Below are positions 6,808 to 12,198 of a stretch of 12,198 nt of DNA, piece after piece. The notes under the pieces were generated by a model. It was not told the origin of the DNA. It worked only from the letters and a program-made list of their open reading frames with translations, and searched no databases. How positions within the stretch are numbered: the stretch's first letter is position 1; each line of letters starts with the position of its first letter. The translations under genes were made by a program, and so were the position numbers. This DNA is from an uncultured Oceanospirillaceae bacterium (GTDB lineage: Bacteria; Pseudomonadota; Gammaproteobacteria; Pseudomonadales; Oceanobacteraceae): contig CALJVD010000034.1 of assembly GCA_937974825.1 (NCBI GenBank), positions 1 to 12,198 on the forward strand. Direction: 5' to 3'.

Positions 6808-7664
6808 AATTTCACCATTTCTTTAAGTTCTTTTGCCAGCTTGGCGCTAGCGTTAAAGGTTGCAGCATCTAAAGCAGCGCTCGGCTTGCCCTCAACAACA
6901 GCGCTCGGCTTGTCGTTACCATCTTCAAATTGATGCTCGAAGCTGGATTTTAAGTCGTTTAATAGCTTGCGGCGCTCGGAGCGAGGCATTCCGCCTTTTG
7001 ATAGCGCAACGTCTAGCTGTTTTAACGCATTAGCAGCAACAGCAGAGGCGCTAGTATCTGTTTCGATTTCATCTGAGCTCATAAGAGACGTGGAAAAACC
7101 AAGATCAACAGCAGTCGAACCAGACAGGTAACTCTCTTTGTTCATGAGCTCAACAGCACGCGCAAACTCAATGCCGGTTGCGTCAGCGTAAATGCCAGCC
7201 ATGCTCTTGTCGAACTCTTCAAACTGCTCAGCAGCTTGCAACAGCTCATGGCGGTTACCTGCAATGTGAGACCAGCAGTTATGGATCATCAGGAATGCAG
7301 ACTTGGCAATCTCGCGCTTATCACCAGCCATAGCGATAACTGACGCAGCACTGGCAGCAATACCAATAACTTTGATAGTAACGCCAGCCTTATGTTCGCG
7401 TAGGCGGTTATAAATCGCGATACCTTCAAACATGCTGCCACCCGGGCTGTTAATGTAAACAGTCGCCCGATTATCACCAATCGAACGCAGTGCAGCATCG
7501 ACTCGCGCAAGCGTGATCGGTCGCGCGTAGTCATCATATACCCATTCATCACCGACAAAACCTGTCAGCGTAATGGTGTGCGCTGAGTCCTCAGCACTCA
7601 CAGAAGCTCGCAGCGTGGGATTCCAAGCCGCCAAAGCCTTTGGGCTAATATCTTTAAACTTCAT
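6804..7664 (-). CDS. ClpP-like (S14) head maturation protease
   Basis: This 286-residue prohead protease is expected to cleave the capsid delta domain and itself before DNA packaging. The N-terminal two thirds follow the ClpP fold: RATVYINSPGGSMFEGIAIY (residues 67-86), then the nucleophile region VIGIAASAASVIAMAGD with Ser105 at the ClpP catalytic serine position, and MIHN with His128 as the catalytic histidine. The third member is less clear: KESYLSG aligns with the ClpP Asp region and has Glu, as in many phage homologues. The C-terminal about 80 residues are variable and probably disordered or scaffolding-like. The gene starts one base inside the portal stop codon (TAATG) with GAGGA upstream, and ends in an ATGA overlap with the capsid gene. 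Confidence 0.95.
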   Translation of the reverse strand: MKFKDISPKALAAWNPTLRASVSAEDSAHTITLTGFVGDEWVYDDYARPITLARVDAALRSIGDNRATVYINSPGGSMFEGIAIYNRLREHKAGVTIKVIGIAASAASVIAMAGDKREIAKSAFLMIHNCWSHIAGNRHELLQAAEQFEEFDKSMAGIYADATGIEFARAVELMNKESYLSGSTAVDLGFSTSLMSSDEIETDTSASAVAANALKQLDVALSKGGMPRSERRKLLNDLKSSFEHQFEDGNDKPSAVVEGKPSAALDAATFNASAKLAKELKEMVKL

Positions 7665-8839
7665 TAGTTATCCTCAGCGCCAATCGAATCTAGCGTAGTC
7701 ATTGCTGATTGTACAGTTAATTTGTCTGCGTTTCCACCTCTGCGCGGCTTATTCTCAAGGGTACGGCATTCATCACGGGTATAAATCCCGTTGTTTACCA
7801 TTTTACCGTAAAACTCAGCGCGGGCAGCACTGTCTGCGCGAAGTAAGGCCTCGACTGAATACTCAGCGTAAAACTTAATGCGCTCGGTAGGCGTTAGCAG
7901 GTTTTTATTTAAAGCCTGCTCGATTCGCTCAAGCCAAGGCGTAAGAGTGAACGTCAGAAAGCCAATCATCTGCTGCTCAATACCTGAACCCCAACTGGTT
8001 GTTTTCTCAGTATGGCCGACCATGTGAGGCGGCACACCAAAGAAACGGCAAATCTCCTCAACGCTCCAGGCGCGCGATTCAAGCAGCTGGGCGTCACTTG
8101 GATCAATACCGATCATCTCGGGAGTTACGCCTGATTCAAGCACGGGCGACTGACCAGCGTTTAAGGCGCCAGATACCGACTCAACATACTTTCGGAACTC
8201 TTCACGCTGCTCAGGCTTAAGAACGCGGTCAACCTTAAACGCTACCGTCTTCATCAGTCCGTTTCTAAAAGTGCTTGACGCTACCTCTTCTGCGCTAGTT
8301 GCGCTGTTAAAGATTCCTGCGCCATACTTAATCGGTGATAGTCCAGTAATTCCGTCCATAGTGAAAGCAGGTATATGCAGAACGTCCGTGCGCTTGACGA
8401 GCTCGCCGTCAATATCCCAATCTAAGCCGTTTTTAGCGCGCTGAATACTTCTGCATGGGATTGGCTCAAGCGAGACAATACGACCGCCTAAACGCCGAAT
8501 GCGCGCGTATGCGTTACCTGTTAGCAGCATCGTGGAAATCATCGACTCCCAGAAATTCACCGAAGTCATCAGCTCATTGGGTGAGTTAGATAGAATCGGA
8601 TGCAGCGAGTGTTCGCGCGCAACTTTTCGGCTGCCATCACTTTCACGCTGATACATAGCGATAGGCAAGGTTGCAATCGTCTCACTTAGCAAACGAACAC
8701 AAGCCCAAACAGTTGAGATGCGAAGCGCCTTATCAACGCCAGTGTCATTCATGCGCTCAGCAAAACGCCACAAAGAAGGGTCGCTAGGCTTAGTCGGTTT
8801 ACCAATGATAGCTCGCGCCAGTACGTTTGTTAGCTTCAT
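7664..8839 (-). CDS. Portal protein, HK97 family
   Basis: This 391-residue portal subunit forms the dodecameric ring at one capsid vertex through which DNA enters and leaves and to which the terminase and connector bind. Typical HK97-portal elements are present: LRISTVWACVRLLSETIATLP near residue 40, LHPILSNSPNELMTSVNFWE, GNAYARIRR, LHIPAFTMDGITGLSPIKYG, and the crown and stem part with VEEICRFFGVPPHMVG and WGSGIEQQMIGFLTFTLTPW. Length is close to the family norm. The start ATG overlaps the upstream 51-residue gene's stop (ATGA) and has a GAGGTG Shine-Dalgarno about 7 nt upstream. Confidence 0.97.
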   Translation of the reverse strand: MKLTNVLARAIIGKPTKPSDPSLWRFAERMNDTGVDKALRISTVWACVRLLSETIATLPIAMYQRESDGSRKVAREHSLHPILSNSPNELMTSVNFWESMISTMLLTGNAYARIRRLGGRIVSLEPIPCRSIQRAKNGLDWDIDGELVKRTDVLHIPAFTMDGITGLSPIKYGAGIFNSATSAEEVASSTFRNGLMKTVAFKVDRVLKPEQREEFRKYVESVSGALNAGQSPVLESGVTPEMIGIDPSDAQLLESRAWSVEEICRFFGVPPHMVGHTEKTTSWGSGIEQQMIGFLTFTLTPWLERIEQALNKNLLTPTERIKFYAEYSVEALLRADSAARAEFYGKMVNNGIYTRDECRTLENKPRRGGNADKLTVQSAMTTLDSIGAEDN

Positions 8840-8991
8840 TCTCTAGCACCTCGCACCAGCACGGAAACAGTAAAGAACAGGCAAGCAGCTAGCGATAACA
8901 TTGCCCAGCCCATGCCGAACAGGGTGAACACCCCGCCAACAAGCGATGCGTAACCCATTATTGTTAAGATAATTATCAAAGTCAGTATCAT
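8836..8991 (-). CDS. 51-residue membrane protein between large terminase and portal
   Basis: This small gene begins with ATG 8991-8989, overlapping the large terminase stop (ATGA). It ends with TGA 8838-8836, overlapping the portal ATG (ATGA). The perfect fit on both sides argues strongly that it is real. The product is almost wholly hydrophobic: MILTLIIILTIMGYASLVGG, then a Gly/Phe/Met-rich turn, then AMLSLAACLFFTVSVLVRGA and a short charged tail (RE). Two transmembrane helices are predicted, with a short loop containing GVFTLFGMGW. No family is recognised. Possible roles are an inner-membrane lysis accessory or superinfection-exclusion protein, or a membrane tether for packaging, all speculative. 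There is no clear Shine-Dalgarno, so translation is probably coupled to the terminase. Confidence 0.8.
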   Translation of the reverse strand: MILTLIIILTIMGYASLVGGVFTLFGMGWAMLSLAACLFFTVSVLVRGARE

Positions 8992-10703
8992 ACGATTATC
9001 GGGTTACGAATCCCGTCCATAAAGTTATCGTCAGAGTTATCTTCATCACCATGACTACGCGCCATGCCTAACGCCATAATCAAAGCCACCGCGCCATCGA
9101 TCTTGTTATCATCACCCTGTTTGATTGGGCGAACAATATCATCGTTACCCGGCAAGTGACGACCAATCACGTTAGACACGCACCACGTCATAATCGGGTT
9201 ACCATCATGATGAAAGCGGCCAGACTCAATGGCAGCCTCAAGCTCTTTCATGGGTGTGCTCATGTTTGTGAAGTTCTGCGTTATTGTAACAGGATTAAGC
9301 CCCTCGTCATCTAATTGATGCGAAAGACCTGTCGCGCCATACGGGTCAATTGGTGAGTACCGCACTGGGTTAATCGAATGAGCATCAAGCGCTTCTTCGA
9401 GAATCTCGCGATAATCAACCTCAGCGCCGGGAGTTTCAATCAGTAAGCCCATACTCAGCCATGCCTGATAACGCTCAGCTAAGCGCTGATTGTCGTTATG
9501 CCATACGCAATCCTCTGGCACGAAGAACTTAGGCGCAACACTGTAGAAGTGTGGCAACCCATCAACCATACGGCGGAAGATACGAGCCATTGAGTTCATA
9601 TCAAGTTTTCGCGCAAGGTCAAACCCTAAGAAGCATTCCTCACCCTCAAACATATCAAGCGTAAGGCTAGTATCCTCGCACTTTTTCCAAGACTCCATAT
9701 TGAAGAAGTTAGCTTTGGCGCTTGTCCATAGGTTTAGGTGCTTCGTCTTAAATACGTTCGTAAAACGTGGTGTACGCATTGCACGATGTAACTGGCTCTC
9801 TAAAAACTCTTGGTAAACAGATACGCCAAGGTTAGGGTTAGCTTTCGCAAGGTTAGCAGGATCAGTCCAGTCGTCATCTTCATCGAGCGTCCATATCCAA
9901 GCAAACAGCTCATCATCAGGCACGGTACCGGAAAGCATCTCTATAGCCTGTCTGCGCTTATCAAAACATGGACCACCAATATCAGCACCAGCGGTTGTGA
10001 TAATAAACAACAGCGGCTGCCTACGCGCCCCCATACCCGTGAGCATCGTCTCATACATCGATGAGTCCTTGTGCTCGTGATATTCATCAATCAACGCGCA
10101 GCTAGGGGACGACCCATCGCCAGGATTACCGATCACTGGCTCAAAACGGCTGCCGTCCTTTGGGATATTCATGTTTGAGGCGTTAACCTCAATTCCCTTT
10201 GCTTTAACCAGCATCGGCGTTTTCAGCACCATCAAGCGTGCAGGCCGAAACACTTCCCATGCCTGCTTTTCGGTGGTGGCACCAGAGTAAATCTCAGCAC
10301 CAAATTCACCATCCGCTGCAAACATAGCGTTACCAACGCCGGCAGCAATAACAGACTTTCCGTTTTTACGCGGAACTTCCCAGTATGCTTCGCGGTATCT
10401 GCGCAGCTTGTTTGATTTTCGTCTCCAGCCGAACATACAGCCAAGACCGAACGCTTGCCACGACTCAAGATCGACTAGCTTTCCTTTCTGCGCCCACTCT
10501 CCTTTTGTGTGCGGCATCAGCTCAATAAACTTGATCTTTCGGTTGGCTTCATCTTCGTCAAAGTAATACGGGAATGATTCATCTTGAGACTGCTCAAGAT
10601 CAGTGAAGTGCTTTTCAATCTGTTGCTTGATATACAGGCACGCAGGATGAATACCATCCAGCACTTCGCGCGCCCATACTTCAGACTCAGCAAAGCGACT
10701 CAA
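8988..10703 (-). CDS. terL: Terminase large subunit (HK97/Terminase_1 type)
   Basis: This 571-residue packaging motor ATPase and nuclease docks on the portal, pumps DNA and cuts it at cos or pac. The ATPase domain shows the Walker A variant PRKNGKS (residues 111-117), Walker B with catalytic Glu in CALIDEYHEH (202-211), and the coupling motif FIITTAGAD (233-241). The C-terminal RNase H-like nuclease has acidic residues at FLGFDLARKLD (Asp362), SPIDPYGATG (Asp453) and NKIDGAVALIMALG (Asp536), complete as for an active nuclease. The start is a TTG (10703-10701) overlapping the small terminase stop (TTGA). No nearby ATG exists in frame and the Shine-Dalgarno is weak, so it should depend on coupling to terS. 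Confidence 0.97.
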   Translation of the reverse strand: MSRFAESEVWAREVLDGIHPACLYIKQQIEKHFTDLEQSQDESFPYYFDEDEANRKIKFIELMPHTKGEWAQKGKLVDLESWQAFGLGCMFGWRRKSNKLRRYREAYWEVPRKNGKSVIAAGVGNAMFAADGEFGAEIYSGATTEKQAWEVFRPARLMVLKTPMLVKAKGIEVNASNMNIPKDGSRFEPVIGNPGDGSSPSCALIDEYHEHKDSSMYETMLTGMGARRQPLLFIITTAGADIGGPCFDKRRQAIEMLSGTVPDDELFAWIWTLDEDDDWTDPANLAKANPNLGVSVYQEFLESQLHRAMRTPRFTNVFKTKHLNLWTSAKANFFNMESWKKCEDTSLTLDMFEGEECFLGFDLARKLDMNSMARIFRRMVDGLPHFYSVAPKFFVPEDCVWHNDNQRLAERYQAWLSMGLLIETPGAEVDYREILEEALDAHSINPVRYSPIDPYGATGLSHQLDDEGLNPVTITQNFTNMSTPMKELEAAIESGRFHHDGNPIMTWCVSNVIGRHLPGNDDIVRPIKQGDDNKIDGAVALIMALGMARSHGDEDNSDDNFMDGIRNPIIV

Positions 10704-11182
10704 GATAGCAACTCATCAAATGGGTTGGCTTCGGCTTTCTTGGCTGCACCGATCAATGCAGACCGTGAGCTAGGATCTAACCCCAAAGCAGAGCCAACAC
10801 GGATCATTTGCTGCACAGCTTCGTTGCCAGCGGATAGCGCAGGGTTTTTAACGTACCCGCCTTTTGATCCCTCAACCACCATGCCTAACTTTTCGACCTC
10901 AACCTCAGATTGCCGCCAGCGGGCATAAGCAGCGCAAAACACTTCTACGTTGTGCAGGTCGGTAACTTTCAGCACTTCTTCTTTTAGCAGCTCAGGCAAG
11001 ACACGATGCCACATATCGACAGCAAGCTCAGACAACCACTCAGGCGGCTCAATATGAGTAACCACAGGCGTAAAGTCAGGCTCATTCAGATTAAGCTCTC
11101 GCTTACCCGGATTGCCAGCCAATAACTTCTGCGCTGTTGGTTTTGGTTTACGCCCACCGCCTGGGGCACGTCTCACTGCCAT
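10700..11182 (-). CDS. terS: Terminase small subunit, P27 family
   Basis: This 160-residue DNA-recognition subunit binds the packaging site and hands it to the large terminase. Family signs are the N-terminal basic GGGRKPKPTAQKLLAGNPGKR, followed by EPPEWLSELAVDMWHRVLPEL, LHNVEVFCAAYARWRQ, the NPALSAGNEAVQQMIRVGSAL helix, and GLDPSSRSALI near the end, all typical of P27-type small terminases. The ATG at 11182 is preceded by GAGGG about 11 nt upstream, a rather long spacing. It is the first gene of the visible late operon, and the spacer to its right is where cos or pac is expected. Its stop overlaps the terL TTG. Confidence 0.95.
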   Translation of the reverse strand: MAVRRAPGGGRKPKPTAQKLLAGNPGKRELNLNEPDFTPVVTHIEPPEWLSELAVDMWHRVLPELLKEEVLKVTDLHNVEVFCAAYARWRQSEVEVEKLGMVVEGSKGGYVKNPALSAGNEAVQQMIRVGSALGLDPSSRSALIGAAKKAEANPFDELLS

Positions 11183-11340
11183 TCAAAATTTACCCTCTGT
11201 CTTATTTCGCGCTTGTAAAAATTGGGTAAATGGATTAAAGGTAATTCAACCACTTTGTGGACCTTGTTCCCATTTGGGCGGATGTAGACCTCGTGTGATA
11301 TACTAAAACAAAAGATACAAACTATTCTTGAATAAAAAAT
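11183..11340. other. Spacer upstream of terS with short dyads; candidate cos/terminase-binding region
   Basis: No credible coding sequence is seen in this part of the spacer. It holds an 8-bp inverted repeat ATTTACCC (11188-11195) and GGGTAAAT (11224-11231), with the left arm over the terS Shine-Dalgarno region. It also has two small dyads, CCAC-TTT-GTGG (11250-11260) and CCCA-TT-TGGG (11270-11279). Finally there is an 8-of-10 direct repeat, GTGGACCTTG (11257-11266) and GTAGACCTCG (11284-11293). Clustering of dyads and iterated boxes beside terS is what a cos or terminase-binding site looks like in lambdoid phages. None of the elements is diagnostic. Confidence 0.35.
11296..11304 (+). promoter_or_regulatory. 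Possible extended -10 promoter box, rightward
   Basis: TGATATACT contains TG-N-TATACT, an extended -10 pattern at the point where A+T-rich sequence begins. No good -35 box is found at the usual spacing. Transcription from here would read through the 14-bp inverted repeat toward the radical SAM gene. Confidence 0.3.
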
Positions 11341-11386
11341 GCTGTGCTCATAAGAGAGTAACCAATATGTGCCTTATGAGCACAGC
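11341..11386. repeat. Perfect 14-bp inverted repeat in the divergent spacer
   Basis: GCTGTGCTCATAAG (11341-11354) is matched exactly by its reverse complement CTTATGAGCACAGC (11373-11386), with an 18-nt spacer. Read leftward it is followed by A and six T, like an intrinsic terminator facing terS. Read rightward it is followed by a small AAGG-ATTT-CCTT hairpin and T residues. It lies between divergent genes, where no gene end needs a terminator, so an operator, recombination site or transcription insulator around the cargo gene is equally possible. Confidence 0.7.
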
Positions 11387-11475
11387 AAGGATTTCCTTTT
11401 TGTGGGTTTTGGTTTCGATAATTACTGCTTTTGACACCGAAGGCAAGAAACTTTCTCTTTTCTCAAATCCTTCTC

Positions 11476-11481
11476 TATAAT
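11476..11481 (+). promoter_or_regulatory. Candidate -10 box (TATAAT) for the radical SAM gene
   Basis: A consensus TATAAT lies about 90 bp before the start codon. The sequence at -35 spacing (TTCTCT-like) is poor. A perfect TTGACA exists at 11431-11436 but is 39 bp away, too far to pair. A start near 11488 would give a leader of about 83 nt that includes the ACCTC/GAGGT dyad. Confidence 0.35.
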
Positions 11482-11514
11482 CCTTTCTTTATCAAGTATT
11501 GTAAGGTTTGATAT

Positions 11515-11531
11515 ACCTCAAAATTAGAGGT
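11515..11531 (+). promoter_or_regulatory. Short dyad in the radical SAM gene leader
   Basis: ACCTC (11515-11519) and GAGGT (11527-11531) are inverted around AAAATTA, about 26 bp upstream of the Shine-Dalgarno. It could be a repressor operator or a small mRNA hairpin. Five-base arms are weak evidence. Confidence 0.25.
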
Positions 11532-11556
11532 TTATCTGACATAACTTATAGACTTT

Positions 11557-11562
11557 AGGGGA
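11557..11562 (+). promoter_or_regulatory. Ribosome binding site AGGGGA for the radical SAM gene
   Basis: AGGGGA lies eight bases before ATG 11571-11573 and is the clear Shine-Dalgarno that fixes this start. No other in-frame start with a usable site occurs nearby. Confidence 0.75.
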
Positions 11563-11570
11563 TGTGAAAA

Positions 11571-12198
11571 ATGAAATTTACAAAATTTTACTCTTTTTTA
11601 GATATAAACGGACATCATTATTTGTTAAATACCATAAATTCTGCGTTGATAGAGCTGGATGATGAACACTACGAGAAACTTAAAAAAGCTTTTTGTCTAA
11701 ATAATTCAGATGTCCTTGAAACCGATGAAAAGAATGTACTAGCAGACAATGGTTTTTTAATTGAAGACACAATAGATGAGTACTTGAGTATTCGAAACAA
11801 ATATCTTTTCTCTAAGTATAACGTTTCTCATAATTTGAAGTTAGATATTGCTGTTACTAATAAATGTAATTTTTCTTGTGTATATTGTTACGAAAATTTT
11901 TCCGATAGTAAGATGTCATTTGAACTTAATGATGAAATAAAGAGCAAATTCTGTAATAATTTGAGAAAATATTTAAATCATATGATAATGAATTATAAAG
12001 TAAAATCGCTTCAAGTAACTTGGTATGGTGGTGAACCTTCACTTGAATGGTCCTTAATCTTTACATTAAATAATGAGTTTATAAAATTAGGAAATGAACA
12101 TCATATACGATATAAAAATGTGATTGTTACTAACGGTTTTTTAATTGACGAAAGTATAGCTACTAAATTATCGCAACAAAACACAGAATATGTACAAA
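11571..12198 (+). CDS. Radical SAM enzyme, probable SPASM-type peptide maturase (C-terminus beyond window)
   Basis: The first 209 residues are visible and the frame is open to the edge. Radical SAM enzymes use a 4Fe-4S cluster to cleave S-adenosylmethionine and make a 5'-deoxyadenosyl radical. The cluster motif CxxxCxxC is Cys99, Cys103 and Cys106 within VTNKCNFSCVYCYE. It is followed by WYGGEPSL (151-158, the SAM-binding GGE motif) and VTNGFLI (186-192). The N-terminal 90 residues, with YLLNTINSALIELDDEHYEKL and VLADNGFLIED, resemble the leader-peptide-binding region of SPASM maturases of ribosomally made peptides (RiPPs). The SPASM cysteines would lie downstream, so the subclass is unproven. 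The gene is divergent from the phage late operon and far richer in A+T. It is probably acquired cargo. Alternatives are an anaerobic sulfatase-maturase-like enzyme or a flanking host gene. Confidence 0.88.
   Translation, partial: MKFTKFYSFLDINGHHYLLNTINSALIELDDEHYEKLKKAFCLNNSDVLETDEKNVLADNGFLIEDTIDEYLSIRNKYLFSKYNVSHNLKLDIAVTNKCNFSCVYCYENFSDSKMSFELNDEIKSKFCNNLRKYLNHMIMNYKVKSLQVTWYGGEPSLEWSLIFTLNNEFIKLGNEHHIRYKNVIVTNGFLIDESIATKLSQQNTEYVQ

Noticed and set aside
10584..10928. A 114-codon plus-strand ORF opposite the terminase genes
   Set aside because: It overlaps conserved terS and terL coding sequence on the other strand, with no start signal and no recognisable motif.
1..11182. Reading the block as a capsid-forming satellite (cf-PICI)
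   Set aside because: Such satellites lack their own tail genes, whereas this block has tail terminator, tube, chaperones and tape measure, so a full siphophage is the simpler reading.
11367..11480. A 37-codon plus-strand ORF (starts MCLMSTARIS) upstream of the radical SAM gene, possible precursor or leader peptide
   Set aside because: Its start lies in the loop of the 14-bp inverted repeat and the Shine-Dalgarno-like GAGAG overlaps a hairpin arm. The product has no cysteine-rich or repeat core expected of a modified peptide. An ORF this short is likely by chance.
11431..11481. TTGACA and TATAAT as a single strong promoter
   Set aside because: Both hexamers are consensus, but the spacing is 39 bp rather than 16-18 bp, so they cannot form one sigma70 promoter.
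11571..12198. Viperin-type antiviral nucleotide-modifying radical SAM enzyme
   Set aside because: The long N-terminal region before the cluster and the CYE context after the third cysteine fit SPASM peptide maturases better than prokaryotic viperins, whose cluster motif lies closer to the N-terminus.

Overview
The window is mostly the packaging, head and tail module of a temperate lambda/HK97-type siphophage, most likely an integrated prophage of a Gram-negative, probably gammaproteobacterial, host. The host is inferred only from the gene families, the lambda-like tail gene order and a composition of roughly 45-48% G+C. It is not proven by the sequence.

Thirteen genes run on the minus strand from about 11182 down to 1. 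In transcription order they are: small terminase, large terminase, a 51-residue membrane protein, portal, ClpP-type head protease, HK97-type major capsid protein, a small 71-residue protein, gp6-like connector, a two-domain head-tail joining protein, gpZ-like minor tail protein, tail terminator, tail tube protein, the tail assembly chaperone pair G and GT, tape measure, and the first 34 codons of a further tail gene. Nearly all are translationally coupled through ATGA, TTGA, TAATG or TGATG overlaps. The two real gaps follow the major capsid gene and the tail tube gene, the two most abundant structural proteins, and each gap holds an intrinsic-terminator hairpin. The GT extension is reached by a -1 frameshift at a TTTTTTC heptamer.

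To the right of the small terminase gene lies a 388-bp non-coding spacer (11183-11570). Its left part carries short dyads and an imperfect direct repeat where a cos or terminase-binding site would be expected. Its right part carries a perfect 14-bp inverted repeat, promoter-like boxes and a second small dyad. From 11571 onward, on the plus strand, is a gene of very different composition (about 27% G+C in sampled lines) that runs off the window end. Its product is a radical SAM enzyme with a CxxxCxxC cluster motif and an N-terminal region like that of SPASM-type peptide (RiPP) maturases. It is divergent from the late operon, so it is best read as horizontally acquired cargo (a moron) beside the packaging end of the phage. 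A linked precursor peptide or partner genes would lie beyond 12198.
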